From: Kapaibacterium sp044224925
Lineage (GTDB): Bacteria; Bacteroidota; Ignavibacteria; Kapaibacteriales; Kapaibacteriaceae
Assembly (NCBI GenBank): GCA_044224925.1
Contig: JBGAJM010000006.1
Location: 62,001 to 126,000, forward strand
Length of the DNA: 64,000 nucleotides
Direction of reading: 5' to 3'
This document shows, one piece after another, positions 1-9,582 of the stretch; position 1 is the stretch's first letter, and every line of letters starts with the position of its first letter. A program made the position numbers and the translations under genes. The notes under the pieces are model-generated. The model had not been told where the DNA came from and made no database searches. It saw only the letters and a program-made list of their open reading frames with translations.

Positions 1-1
1 C

Positions 2-2419
2 TCCAACGATGCAACGGTCTACGTGAACAATGTGGCGGCCAACCGCCTGAAGACCTTCCTCGCCCTCGAAGGTGAGCGCTTCAAGCAATGCGTTCTTCGA
101 CTCTTCCATACCGAGCTCGAGGCCGTGTATGAAGAGAAGAATCTCTCGCTGAACGAAGATGGTTCGTTGGCAGAGGATACGCTCATGCGCGCACTCTTCC
201 CCGATCACACGTATGGAACGCAGAGCACACTGGGCACCGTGGAGCATTTGAAGAATCCATCGATGCGACGGATCCAGGAGTACTTCACGCGACACTACGT
301 GCCCGCCAACATGGCCGTGATCCTCGTGGGCGATCTTGATCCCGACAGTGCCATCGCTTGGGTGGATGCGGCCTTCGGCGATCATCCCTCCGCACCGGTT
401 CCCTACTTTGGTGTGCGTGAGCAACCGCCGATCACGTCGCCCATCGTGAAGAACGTCGTCGGTCCCGATCCCGAATTCGTCACTCTTGCCTTCCGCCTTC
501 CGGGTGCCGCGCACAAGGACATTCCTGCACTGCGTATGTGCGACATGATCTTGGCGAATGCATCGGCCGGACTGATCGATCTGAACCTTGGACAGACACA
601 GAAAGTGCGCGATCCGTATGCGACGTTGCGCATGATGACGGACTTCTCGCTGGAACAACTGGGTGGTTCTCCCATGCCGGGCGAATCGCTTGAAGATGTG
701 ACGAAACGTTTGCTCGATCAGATCGAGCTCTTGAAAAAGGGCGCATTCGATGATAAGCTCATGCGATCCATCGTGCAGGATGTGCGCATCCGACAGATGC
801 AGAGCGAGATGGGCAATGAAGGCCGGGCGTATCGCATCCTTCAAGCCTTTGAACATGGTATGCCGTTGGAGTCCGTGGTGCATGATGCCGACGCCCTTGC
901 GTCGGTGACAAAGGCCGACGTGATGCGCATTGCCAAAGAGTACTTCCGTTCGAACTATGTGGTGGTGAACAAGCGCGAAGGAGATCGCACGGACATCAGC
1001 AAGGTGGAGAAACCGGCCATCACACCAGTGCCCTTGAACCGCGATACGACGTCAACGTTCGGACGCGCCATCATCTCGGCTCCCGCACGTACGATCGAAC
1101 CTCGATTCCTCGACTACACCACCGATCTGCAGCGCGCTGCTGTGCGACCGAACATCCCGCTGCTGGCCGTTCGCAACACGATGAACGATCTGTTCGAGCT
1201 TCGGTATTACCTCACGATGGGAACGGCGAACGATCGATACCTCAAGGTTGCCCTGGACTATCTCGATCTCATGGGCACGTCGGCCCTCACGAACGAGGCG
1301 CTTCAACAACGCATGTACGCACTGGGCATGGACTTTGGCGTGTATGCATCGTCCGACCGATGCTACATCACACTGAACGGCATTCGCAGCAACTTCAAGC
1401 AAAGCGTGCAGTTGATGGAGAACATCCTTGCGACATGCGTCGGGAACGAGGCATCGCTTGCAGCCTTCAAGCAACGATTGCTGCAGGAGCGCGAGGATGC
1501 ACGCAAGGACAAGTCGACGATCTATTATCGTGGACTTCTCTCCTACGCGCGATACGGTCCGCGAAACGCTGTCACCACCGACCTGACCACGACAGAGATC
1601 AATGGTCTCACGCATGCGCAATTGGCAACGATCGTCCGCCGACTGCTCTCGTATCCGCATGAAGTGCACTATTGGGGACCGGATGATGCGCCAACCGTTG
1701 CGAAGTCGATCGCTGCCGTCCACGGTGCCCCTGCCACCTTCCGAAGCATCCCTGCGGCCATGACGTTCCCTGTGCGTCCCATGGATTCGGCAGAGGTGAT
1801 CTTCCTCGACCACGAACAGGTGACGGCCGATGTGGCCTTCTTTGCGCGGTCGTTCCCGCGGTTCGACAGTACGTTGAGTCCGCGCATTCGCTTGTTGAAC
1901 GAGTACTTCGATGGCGGCATGGGAAGCATCGTCTTCCAGACCATTCGCGAGCAGAAGGCATTGGCGTATTCAACGTCGGGCGGACTTGAGAATCCGTATC
2001 GGATCGACGAGCCCTATACCGTGATGGCCACGGTTGGAACGCAGGCCGACAAACTGCACGATGCCATCACGTCGATGCAGGAACTGCTCACTACCCTCCC
2101 TCGCATCGATCCCGCATTGCAGGCCGCGAAGAGCGCCATCCGTGCGCGACTTGCAACGGAGCGTCGCTCACGCATGGGCATCATCGATTCGTACATGGGT
2201 GCTCGGCGCTTCGGTCTGAGCACCGATCAAGCGGCCTATACGTGGAAGCAGTTGCCGCCACTGGCATTCAATGATGTGGCCGAAGTATATGCAACGGGAA
2301 TGGCGAACCGACCCTATACGCTTGTCGTGATGGGTTCGTCCGCCTCCATCGATGTGCATACCCTTGAGAAGTACGGTCGCGTTCGCACTGTCACCATCAA
2401 CGATCTCTTCGCACCGTAA
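2..2419 (+). CDS. M16 family zinc metallopeptidase (5' truncated by window edge)
   Basis: The reading frame is open to the window edge, so the N-terminus is missing; GTG at 23 is not the real start. The visible part holds the end of the first M16 domain and a complete second one. FHTELEAVYEEKN near the start matches the downstream segment that carries the third zinc ligand (Glu) of M16 proteases. The HxxEH zinc motif would lie upstream of the window and is not seen. The second M16-like half begins around residue 385 and includes ASSDRCYITLNGI and the later IREQKALAYSTSGG segment, which matches the conserved R-x(n)-Y region of inactive M16 halves. The likely role is degrading peptides in the periplasm or at the cell surface. 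It converges on the RND gene with only 5 bases between the stop codons. Confidence 0.88.
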   Translation, partial: SNDATVYVNNVAANRLKTFLALEGERFKQCVLRLFHTELEAVYEEKNLSLNEDGSLAEDTLMRALFPDHTYGTQSTLGTVEHLKNPSMRRIQEYFTRHYVPANMAVILVGDLDPDSAIAWVDAAFGDHPSAPVPYFGVREQPPITSPIVKNVVGPDPEFVTLAFRLPGAAHKDIPALRMCDMILANASAGLIDLNLGQTQKVRDPYATLRMMTDFSLEQLGGSPMPGESLEDVTKRLLDQIELLKKGAFDDKLMRSIVQDVRIRQMQSEMGNEGRAYRILQAFEHGMPLESVVHDADALASVTKADVMRIAKEYFRSNYVVVNKREGDRTDISKVEKPAITPVPLNRDTTSTFGRAIISAPARTIEPRFLDYTTDLQRAAVRPNIPLLAVRNTMNDLFELRYYLTMGTANDRYLKVALDYLDLMGTSALTNEALQQRMYALGMDFGVYASSDRCYITLNGIRSNFKQSVQLMENILATCVGNEASLAAFKQRLLQEREDARKDKSTIYYRGLLSYARYGPRNAVTTDLTTTEINGLTHAQLATIVRRLLSYPHEVHYWGPDDAPTVAKSIAAVHGAPATFRSIPAAMTFPVRPMDSAEVIFLDHEQVTADVAFFARSFPRFDSTLSPRIRLLNEYFDGGMGSIVFQTIREQKALAYSTSGGLENPYRIDEPYTVMATVGTQADKLHDAITSMQELLTTLPRIDPALQAAKSAIRARLATERRSRMGIIDSYMGARRFGLSTDQAAYTWKQLPPLAFNDVAEVYATGMANRPYTLVVMGSSASIDVHTLEKYGRVRTVTINDLFAP

Positions 2420-2424
2420 CGCAG

Positions 2425-5400
2425 TTACCGAACGATCCGTCCGCTGAGTCGTAAGATCTCTGTTGCCGCAACGGCGATCTCGTACTGGAGGCGTGCCAGT
2501 TGCGCACCGATCTCCAATAGCGATTGCTGTGTTTGTCGCACTTCGAGCGAGGTGATCGACCCAAGCCGGAGCTTCTCGACAGCGATGGTCGCATTGCGTT
2601 GTGCAGCGGCATACGATTCACGCTCGATGGTGAGCATGGCACGACCTTGCTCATACCGTCGGTAGGCTTGCACCAATCGCGTCTGCAGATCGAGCGATAC
2701 ATCGCGCACCTGCAGTTGCTGACGTTCCTGATCGAGTCGCGCCTTCTCAGATTCCGCTGCATCGTACAGACCGTTGAAGAGATTCATCGAGAGTTGGAGT
2801 CCGGCCGTCCAGCCATTCGTCCGATTCTGGAGAATGAACCCTGCATCGGCTTGGTTGTTCACGTACTGATATCCGCCAACGGCCGAGATCCTTGGATAGA
2901 AGGCAGCATCCACTTCCTTCACATGGAACGACGCAGCGGCCATGTCGCGCTGTGCTGCAATGAGTTCAGGATTCATCGTGGCAACATCGCGTTGCAAGGT
3001 ATCCAAGGGTGGAATGGTGGGAAGGCTCATCACCGTGTCGACGTCGAAGGCTTGGTCGACGGGACGTGCCAACAACCGATTGAGCGTGTTCTTCGCATTC
3101 GCCACATCCACTTCGCTACGCACCACTTGCAGACGTACGCTGTTGCGATCGACCTCTGCCTGCGCAAGCTCCACGCCCGAACCCGAGCCAACGTCGTGAC
3201 GGTTCTTCTCGATGACATATCGTTGGTCGACGAGTTCCTGTCCACGTCGATTCGTTGCCAACACATACGAGTTCGCCACCACAGCATAGTACGCCGTGGT
3301 CACGTCGGCGATCGACCCTGCCACCTTGCTCCGTGCCATCTCCATGCCCGATCGCTCGAACTCCTTGAGCTTGTCATTCGTGGCGAACATCTTGAGTCCG
3401 TCGAACAACGTCCACGTCAACGTTGCATTCGCCGCCACGTTCGTAAAGCCAGCACCGGAGCGATCCGTCACCGCACCACTCAGCGTTCTCTGATAGATGT
3501 CGTTCGCACCACGCGTGCCGGCGGCGGCAATGCCAAGCGTTGGTAGGAAGCCCGACGTGCCCTGCTTTGCCGATGCTCGCGCAACAGCAGAGTCCTTCGT
3601 GGCGATCTGAATGTTGTAGTTGTTGCGAAGGGCAATGCCCACAGCATCGTCGAGTGTCAGTGTCGTTTGCGCCGTCGCCGTGGTCATCCCCGTGACGAAC
3701 ATCAGCACGACAACGGCTGCCGTGGTCGCATGAATACCGGAGCCGCTCCGCTTGAGTCGCGAGAGCAACACATAGACGCTCGGGATCACAAAGAGCGTGA
3801 GTGCCGTCGCAAGGATCATTCCTCCCACGACCACTACGCCCATGCCGATGCGACTTTCCGATGAGGCACCAAGTGACAAGGCAATGGGCAAGGCACCAAG
3901 GATGGTGGCGAGCGACGTCATGAGGATCGGTCGGAAGCGGGCCGTGGCCGCCTCGACAACGGCCGTGTGCCAGGCAACACCTGCCTCACGACGTTGATTG
4001 GCGAACTCCACGATGAGAATTCCATTCTTCGTGACCAAGCCGATGAGCACAATGGCGCCGATCTCGGAGAAGATGTTGAGCGTTTGATTCGTGAGCCAGA
4101 GCGAGAGCACTCCACCGGCCAGGGCCAATGGCACCGTGAGCATGATCGTGAGCGGATCGACAAAGCTCTCGAACTGTGCGGCAAGGATGAGGTAGACGAA
4201 GACAAGGGCCAAGGCAAAAGCATAGAGCAGCGACGACGAGCTATCGGCGTAGTCGCGCGACGGACCTGTGAGCGCCGTCGAGAAGCGTTCATCCAGCAGT
4301 TGCTGTTTGATCCCGTCCATCACAGCGATCCCGTCGGCAATGGTCTTCCCCGGTGCAAGACCGGCACTGATCGTAGCACTCACATAACGGTTGTATCGAT
4401 AGAGGGCCGGAGGGGCGGCAAGCTCACGTAGGGACACGAGATCGGCAATCGGAAGCATGCTGCCGTTGTTGGTCTTGACCATGATCATGCGCAGATCGTC
4501 CGGCGTGCTCCGTCCGGTACGCTCGATCTCTCCGATCACTTGATACTGTTTTCCATCGCGAATGAAGTAGCCATAGCGCTGACCTGCAAAGCCGGCCTGA
4601 AGTACGTCGCCAATGTCCATCACCGACACGCCCACCTCGCGTGCACGCGCACGATCGATGGAGATATCCAGTTCAGGCTTTGTGAACTTCAGATTCACGT
4701 CGACGATGTTGAACACCGGACTCTTCTGTGCAAGGTCCATGAATCGCGGCAACACCGAGCGAAGATCTTGCAGATCGTTGGCCTGGATCACATACTGTAC
4801 GGGCAATGCTGCACGCGCACCGGTGGAGATGGTCTGCTCTTGAGCGAGAATGGTACGCGCTTCCGACAGCGATCGCAGCTTCTGCGTGAGCATGGCCGTG
4901 ATCTCCATCTGGGAACGCTTACGTTCTTCAGGGTCGACCAACAGCAAGCGGCCCGCGCCGGTGTTGTTGGCACCGGAGAAGAACGTAGGCGATGTGACGG
5001 TGATGAGTGCCTTGCGTTCAGGTGCAAGGCGCGCCACGGCCACATTGAGCGTGTCGAGGAAATCGCTCATGCGATTGAACGTATATCCTTCGGGAGCCGT
5101 GACGTTCACCGACATGGCACTGCGATCTTCCAGCGGAGCAAGTTCCTGTTTCAGTTGTCGACCTACGACCACGATCAACAATCCGCTCACCACGAACGCC
5201 AGCAGCGCCGTGGTCGGCTTGTTCGTGGCCTTCGTCACGCCGCGCTCATAGACGCGATTCATCCATTGGAAGAACGGCTCGGTGACTCGCGTGAGCCAGC
5301 TCTGTGTTTCAACATGACGTAGCAAGCGGGTGCTCATCATCGGCGTGAGCGTGAGCGACACGAAGGCACTGATGAGCACGCTCATGGCCACCACCAATCC

Positions 5401-6810
5401 GAACTCGCGGAACAACCGTCCCGTCAGTCCCGGCATGAAGATGATGGGGATGAACACCACCGATAGTGTGATCGTCGTACTGATGATGGCAAAGTAGATC
5501 TCCGTGCTGCCCTTCTCCCCTGCCTCACGCGGCGACATGCCTTCCTCGATCTTCGAGAAGATGTTCTCCATCACCACGATGGCATCGTCCACCACAAGAC
5601 CCGTTGCCAGGACGATCCCCAAGAGCGTGAGCACGTTGATGGAGAATCCGGCGATCCACATGAAGAAGAACGTCGAGATGAGCGACACGGGAATGGCCAC
5701 CACAGGGATCACCGTTGCACGCCATGTACGCAGGAAGAGGAAGATGATGAGGACGACCAATCCGAAGGCGATCAACAATGTCTCTTCCACTTCACTCACG
5801 GCCTTGCGAATGAACTTCGTGTTATCGAAGGCCACGTCGAGTTTGATGTCCTTGGGTGCAGAGGCTTTGAGGGCGGCAAGGCGCTGATAGAAGATTGTGG
5901 CAATGTCCACTTGATTCGCACCCGGCAAGGGCGACACGGCAAGACCAACCATCGGAACGCCGTTCTTCTTCAGCATCGTGCGTTCGTTCTCAGCGCCGAG
6001 GTAGACACGTGCCACATCGCGCAGACGTACGATACCGCCACCGGCCGTTGCCGTTGCATCGGTGGTGCCGGCGCGCAAGATCAGGTCTTCGAATTCTTCG
6101 GGCGTCGAAAGTCGGCCAACCGTCCGGATCGAAAGTTCCGTGCTTCGCCCTTCGAGTTTTCCTGCAGGAAGTTCAACGTTCTCGCGCTGAATGGCCGTAC
6201 GCACATCGGATGGTGAGAGACCATAGGCAGAGAGTTTGTTCGGGTCCATCACGATGCGCATGGCGAACTTTCGTTCGCCCCACACCTGGATGGCACCAAC
6301 GCCCGGAATGGTCTGCAGTCGTTCCTTGAATTGGTTGACGGCAATCTCGGTCAGATCCACAAGGTTCCGATTCGGACTATCCACCGTCATCACGAGAATG
6401 GCGTTGCTGTTCGCATCGGCTTTGGCCACAATGGGCAGGTCGGCATCGAGCGGCAGTTTGTTCACGGCACGCGACACGCGATCGCGCACGTCGTTGGCGG
6501 CCTTCTCGAGATCTTCGCCGAGTTCGAATTCAACGGTGATGGCCGAGCGGCCATCGGAACTCGTCGACGTGAGGCTCTTGATCCCGTCGATCCCGTTGAT
6601 CGACTCTTCAAGCGGCTCCGTGATCTGCGATTCGATCACGTCGGCATTGGCACCCGTATAGGTCGACGTGACGGTGATGTTCGGCGGATCGACATCCGGG
6701 AACTGACGCACGCCCAAGAAGAGATAGCCCACGACGCCGGTGAGCACGATGATGATGCTCATCACGATGGCGAGCACCGGACGTTTGATGGAAAGTGTGG
6801 AGATGTTCAT
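2425..6810 (-). CDS. HAE1-type RND efflux permease fused to a TolC-like outer-membrane factor
   Basis: A 1461-residue protein that joins two partners of a tripartite pump. Residues 1 to about 1025 form a complete AcrB/MexB-type RND permease: TM1 near residues 10-32, the proton-relay pair D408/D409 in GLVVDDAIVVMEN, and the partner lysine in GLVTKNGILIVEF. After TM12 comes a basic stretch (SRLKRSG), then a hydrophobic segment ending TATAQ at about residue 1046, which looks like a signal peptide. Residues 1047-1461 are an outer-membrane-factor domain (TLDDAVGIALRNN start, two helical repeats). RND pumps are normally about 1030 residues with a separate TolC. The start overlaps the stop of the upstream membrane-fusion gene by 4 bases, so one operon supplies all pump parts. 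Substrate is unknown; sequence type suggests drugs or other hydrophobic compounds rather than metals. Confidence 0.93.
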   Translation of the reverse strand: MNISTLSIKRPVLAIVMSIIIVLTGVVGYLFLGVRQFPDVDPPNITVTSTYTGANADVIESQITEPLEESINGIDGIKSLTSTSSDGRSAITVEFELGEDLEKAANDVRDRVSRAVNKLPLDADLPIVAKADANSNAILVMTVDSPNRNLVDLTEIAVNQFKERLQTIPGVGAIQVWGERKFAMRIVMDPNKLSAYGLSPSDVRTAIQRENVELPAGKLEGRSTELSIRTVGRLSTPEEFEDLILRAGTTDATATAGGGIVRLRDVARVYLGAENERTMLKKNGVPMVGLAVSPLPGANQVDIATIFYQRLAALKASAPKDIKLDVAFDNTKFIRKAVSEVEETLLIAFGLVVLIIFLFLRTWRATVIPVVAIPVSLISTFFFMWIAGFSINVLTLLGIVLATGLVVDDAIVVMENIFSKIEEGMSPREAGEKGSTEIYFAIISTTITLSVVFIPIIFMPGLTGRLFREFGLVVAMSVLISAFVSLTLTPMMSTRLLRHVETQSWLTRVTEPFFQWMNRVYERGVTKATNKPTTALLAFVVSGLLIVVVGRQLKQELAPLEDRSAMSVNVTAPEGYTFNRMSDFLDTLNVAVARLAPERKALITVTSPTFFSGANNTGAGRLLLVDPEERKRSQMEITAMLTQKLRSLSEARTILAQEQTISTGARAALPVQYVIQANDLQDLRSVLPRFMDLAQKSPVFNIVDVNLKFTKPELDISIDRARAREVGVSVMDIGDVLQAGFAGQRYGYFIRDGKQYQVIGEIERTGRSTPDDLRMIMVKTNNGSMLPIADLVSLRELAAPPALYRYNRYVSATISAGLAPGKTIADGIAVMDGIKQQLLDERFSTALTGPSRDYADSSSSLLYAFALALVFVYLILAAQFESFVDPLTIMLTVPLALAGGVLSLWLTNQTLNIFSEIGAIVLIGLVTKNGILIVEFANQRREAGVAWHTAVVEAATARFRPILMTSLATILGALPIALSLGASSESRIGMGVVVVGGMILATALTLFVIPSVYVLLSRLKRSGSGIHATTAAVVVLMFVTGMTTATAQTTLTLDDAVGIALRNNYNIQIATKDSAVARASAKQGTSGFLPTLGIAAAGTRGANDIYQRTLSGAVTDRSGAGFTNVAANATLTWTLFDGLKMFATNDKLKEFERSGMEMARSKVAGSIADVTTAYYAVVANSYVLATNRRGQELVDQRYVIEKNRHDVGSGSGVELAQAEVDRNSVRLQVVRSEVDVANAKNTLNRLLARPVDQAFDVDTVMSLPTIPPLDTLQRDVATMNPELIAAQRDMAAASFHVKEVDAAFYPRISAVGGYQYVNNQADAGFILQNRTNGWTAGLQLSMNLFNGLYDAAESEKARLDQERQQLQVRDVSLDLQTRLVQAYRRYEQGRAMLTIERESYAAAQRNATIAVEKLRLGSITSLEVRQTQQSLLEIGAQLARLQYEIAVAATEILRLSGRIVR

Positions 6811-7889
6811 CGGATACGCACCTTCACGGGAAGGTTGGGCTTGACGAGCAGTAGTCCGGTGGTCACCACCGTATCGCCGATGTTGAGTCCGTTCGTGACC
6901 CGCACATCGGTCGTCGATCGACCACCTGTTTCCACCTTCGTCTTCTCTGCACGACCATTGCGCACGCGGAAGACGAACGTACCGTTGTTATCAGGGATGA
7001 TGCACTCAGAAGGAACAAGGAGCGCATCGGTCACCTTGAGCAGAGGCAGTGCCACGTCGGCGAACATTCCTGCAACGATACCCTTTGGCTCCTTGCATCG
7101 CGCGCGGATCCGCAGCGAACGTGTTCGATCGTCCATAGCCGGCTCCATCGCATAGATCGTCGCATGTCGGTGCGACGCCGTATCACGTCCACGCACGCGG
7201 AACTCCAACGTCATTCCCGGATGCACCACGGCGGCAAAACGTTCAGGTATGGAGCACTCCACGTTCAACGTTTGTTCGTTGGCCAGCGTGGCAATGGTCA
7301 TCGACGGTGTGAGCACCGTTCCAACGCTCACGTTACGAAGTCCGATGCGTCCACTGAAGGGCGCGACGATCTGCGTGCGCATGAGCTGTGCCTTCAGCAC
7401 ATCGGCCTCGGCCTTGCGGATCTCGACGTTGGACTGTGCATTCTCGAGATCTTCCTGACTCACACCATCCACTGCGCGCAATTGCTGGAAGCGATGCAAC
7501 CGATCTTGATCCAGCTTGAGTTGTTGTGTGCTCTTCTGCAGTTGTGCGCGCAGGTCGGCATCGAAGAGCTGCACCAACACTTGTCCCTTCTTCACCAGAC
7601 TTCCCTCTTGAAAGCTGATGGCCGTCACACGTCCGCTGATCTCGCTACGAAGATCGACGCGCTCATCGGCAACGATCGAACCGGTGAGGTTCACCGACTC
7701 TTCGAAGGGCTTCGGTGTGATGGTGATGGCATCGATGGTGGGAACGGGAATGGCCGCGCCGCGCGGACCAACGCCCGCACTCGGACCACTTGCCGCCCCG
7801 CCACCGTCTTTCCCCGATCGTGCAACGAAGAACCATGCGGCGGCCGCAAGAACGAGAAGAACAAGAACGATACCGGTGATACGAGACAT
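6807..7889 (-). CDS. RND periplasmic adaptor (membrane-fusion protein, HlyD/AcrA family)
   Basis: A 360-residue periplasmic adaptor that would bridge the RND permease to its outer-membrane factor. It has an N-terminal membrane anchor (residues 5-22, VLVLLVLAAAAWFF), then a lipoyl-like half (GSLVKKGQVLVQLFDADL), a short alpha-hairpin (about residues 105-155), the second lipoyl half (IVAPFSGRIGLRNVSVG), and beta-barrel and membrane-proximal domains ending LPVKVRIR. The stop overlaps the start of the RND-TolC fusion by 4 bases (ATGA), indicating translational coupling. The start follows the esterase stop by 9 bases, so all three genes are probably co-transcribed. The family is clear; the substrate is not. 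Confidence 0.93.
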   Translation of the reverse strand: MSRITGIVLVLLVLAAAAWFFVARSGKDGGGAASGPSAGVGPRGAAIPVPTIDAITITPKPFEESVNLTGSIVADERVDLRSEISGRVTAISFQEGSLVKKGQVLVQLFDADLRAQLQKSTQQLKLDQDRLHRFQQLRAVDGVSQEDLENAQSNVEIRKAEADVLKAQLMRTQIVAPFSGRIGLRNVSVGTVLTPSMTIATLANEQTLNVECSIPERFAAVVHPGMTLEFRVRGRDTASHRHATIYAMEPAMDDRTRSLRIRARCKEPKGIVAGMFADVALPLLKVTDALLVPSECIIPDNNGTFVFRVRNGRAEKTKVETGGRSTTDVRVTNGLNIGDTVVTTGLLLVKPNLPVKVRIR

Positions 7890-7898
7890 GGAAAGACC

Positions 7899-9101
7899 TT
7901 ACTGTTTAACGAATGACCGCAGGTGGCCATTCAATTCGATGACGTAGATACCCGGTAGAAGTCGTGAACAATCGATGGTATGCTCGTTCACGCGGGCTTC
8001 CAACGCAAGCGTGCCGTTGGTATTGTAGATGCGTGCACGGTCAGCGTCGACCGCAAGAGAGAGCTCACACAGGTCGACAACGGGATGAGGTGCAATGTCG
8101 AACGACACAGGTGCTGCATCGGCATGCACCGACGTGGTGGGCACACGCAAACGTGCCACAAAGACGGCCGCCATCGAGTCGACGAGGGCTGTGTTGTGCA
8201 GCTCGTGAGCCGCACCGGGATAGATGATGGTCTCGACGTGATCCGATGGATAGCCACACGTAGCCGTCCGTCGCGCAATGCGTTTCGTGCCATAGAGCAC
8301 GGGATAGTGATCGCCCACGCCAAGCGGCAATCCCCACAATCCACGTCGTGCATCGCTCGACACCACAGGATCGTTCTCCTGATGATAGGAGAAGACCGGT
8401 ACATCAGCGGCATCGTCGATCATCGACGTGTCGACCAACGCACCGAAGTAATTCACAACGGCGGCGATGTGCGGTTTTGCAGGAGCAGGTCCCATATCGG
8501 GACGCTCACGTTTGTCGAGCAACACCTGGGTTGCCCCGATGGCGCGTGTTGCATCGGGGCGTTCATCGTCGTCCATATAGGCAACGAGGAGCGCCGTGAT
8601 CCCACCGGCGCTCGTTCCGCCCACGACGATGTGCGACGTGTCGAGCCGCAATGCCGTCGCCTGTTTGTCGGTCACCCATGCAATGGCCGTGCGAACATCG
8701 ATCGTTGCGCGATAGGCCGCACGAAGCACCTCTGCTTCATCGTAGGCATAGGGGGCGGGTTGTAAGGGCGGCGCGGTGAAGCCAAGGCGGTAGGAAACGG
8801 CAACGGCCACATAGCCGCGTGCCGCCCATCGCTCGCACAGGTCGCGCATGTCGGTACGGGCACCCTGCAAAAAGGCACCACCGTGGATCCAGACCACCAT
8901 CGGTCGGCGTCGCACCCCATCGTCCACCGGCTCGGCAATGTTCATCCGCAGGGTATCGGTGAGGCCGTCAAACCGCGTCGCAACGCCATACTCCTGGTCA
9001 TTCGTCCACCGCACCGCATACTGCCGACGCACCAGATCCTGCCCCGGTAACACCACGGCAAGTCCCAGGAAGGCGGCAAGGAGGAATGTGTGTTTCAACA
9101 T
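7899..9101 (-). CDS. Secreted alpha/beta-hydrolase (esterase/lipase-like) with probable T9SS sorting tail
   Basis: A 400-residue secreted hydrolase. It has a signal peptide (residues 1-20), an oxyanion-hole HGGAF at 73-77, and a nucleophile elbow GGTSAGG with Ser164. A probable acid lies in ENDPVV and a probable catalytic His in PGAAHELHN, so the triad looks complete. The last 60 residues (PHPVVD, then IYNTNGTLAL and LLPGIYVIELNG) look like a type A T9SS tail, so export to the surface or medium is likely. It is first in the minus-strand run esterase, adaptor, RND-TolC. A TAAATTAG box lies 6 bases before the ATG and may be its -7 promoter element. The substrate cannot be read from the sequence. 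Confidence 0.87.
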   Translation of the reverse strand: MLKHTFLLAAFLGLAVVLPGQDLVRRQYAVRWTNDQEYGVATRFDGLTDTLRMNIAEPVDDGVRRRPMVVWIHGGAFLQGARTDMRDLCERWAARGYVAVAVSYRLGFTAPPLQPAPYAYDEAEVLRAAYRATIDVRTAIAWVTDKQATALRLDTSHIVVGGTSAGGITALLVAYMDDDERPDATRAIGATQVLLDKRERPDMGPAPAKPHIAAVVNYFGALVDTSMIDDAADVPVFSYHQENDPVVSSDARRGLWGLPLGVGDHYPVLYGTKRIARRTATCGYPSDHVETIIYPGAAHELHNTALVDSMAAVFVARLRVPTTSVHADAAPVSFDIAPHPVVDLCELSLAVDADRARIYNTNGTLALEARVNEHTIDCSRLLPGIYVIELNGHLRSFVKQ

Positions 9102-9151
9102 TATCCTCTAATTTACGTCAGTATCACTTGTCACTCACGTTGAGGTCATCC

Positions 9152-9472
9152 ATGAAAACTCTCCTGCTTTTCTTCCTTGCTCCCGTCATCATGATGGCAG
9201 CTGAGCAAACCGCCACCTTCAAGGTCTCGGGCAACTGCAATTCGTGCAAGAAGACCATCACAAAGGCGGCCAACACCGTTAACGGTGTTCAATCGAGCAA
9301 TTGGGACAAGAACACGAAGATCGCCACGGTCGTCTATGACGATGCAACGGCCAAGCTGCCCGACATCAAGCAGGCCATCGTGAACGCCGGTTACGATGTG
9401 GAAAACATCAAGGCCACGGACGAAGCCTACAACAAGCTGCATTCCTGCTGCAAATACCGCGGCAAGGAGTAA
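9152..9472 (+). CDS. Secreted heavy-metal-associated (HMA) domain protein
   Basis: A 106-residue protein from the ATG at 9152. This start is chosen because it opens a signal peptide (MKTLLLFFLAPVIMMAAEQ); the frame is open further upstream but that part is not signal-like. The rest is one HMA ferredoxin-like domain: TFKVSGNCNSCKKTI carries the CxxC metal site (Cys-Asn-Ser-Cys), and the beta-alpha-beta pattern follows to IVNAGYDVENIKA. The tail adds a vicinal cysteine pair (HSCCKYRGKE). Family members bind Cu(I), Hg(II) or Zn. No P-type ATPase is adjacent, so it is a free periplasmic or exported metal binder. It is divergent from the esterase gene across about 50 bases. Confidence 0.85.
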   Translation: MKTLLLFFLAPVIMMAAEQTATFKVSGNCNSCKKTITKAANTVNGVQSSNWDKNTKIATVVYDDATAKLPDIKQAIVNAGYDVENIKATDEAYNKLHSCCKYRGKE

Positions 9473-9497
9473 ACGCTCTCCATCGAACACAACACGC

Positions 9498-9529
9498 GAA
9501 GGCGGTCGGGATCACACCCTTCCGCCTTC
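9498..9529. terminator. Hairpin after HMA gene, possible terminator
   Basis: An 8-bp perfect stem (GAAGGCGG with CCGCCTTC) around a 16-base loop, 25 bases after the HMA stop codon. A short T-rich stretch (TTCGTATTTT) follows. It could end the HMA transcript; the T-run is weak. Confidence 0.45.
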
Positions 9530-9534
9530 CTTCG

Positions 9535-9542
9535 TATTTTCG
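9535..9542 (+). promoter_or_regulatory. Possible -7 promoter box for gcvP
   Basis: TATTTTCG matches the Bacteroidota -7 consensus TAnnTTTG with one change and lies 40 bases before the gcvP ATG. No clear -33 TTG is seen. It sits directly after the hairpin at 9498. Confidence 0.35.
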
Positions 9543-9582
9543 CCTTCTCTTGCTGGTCGCATCACCATCCAATCCCACATCT

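Noticed and set aside
9473..9582. Glycine riboswitch upstream of gcvP
   Set aside because: Only 110 bases with one hairpin; I see no glycine-aptamer-like paired helices. The hairpin fits a terminator better.
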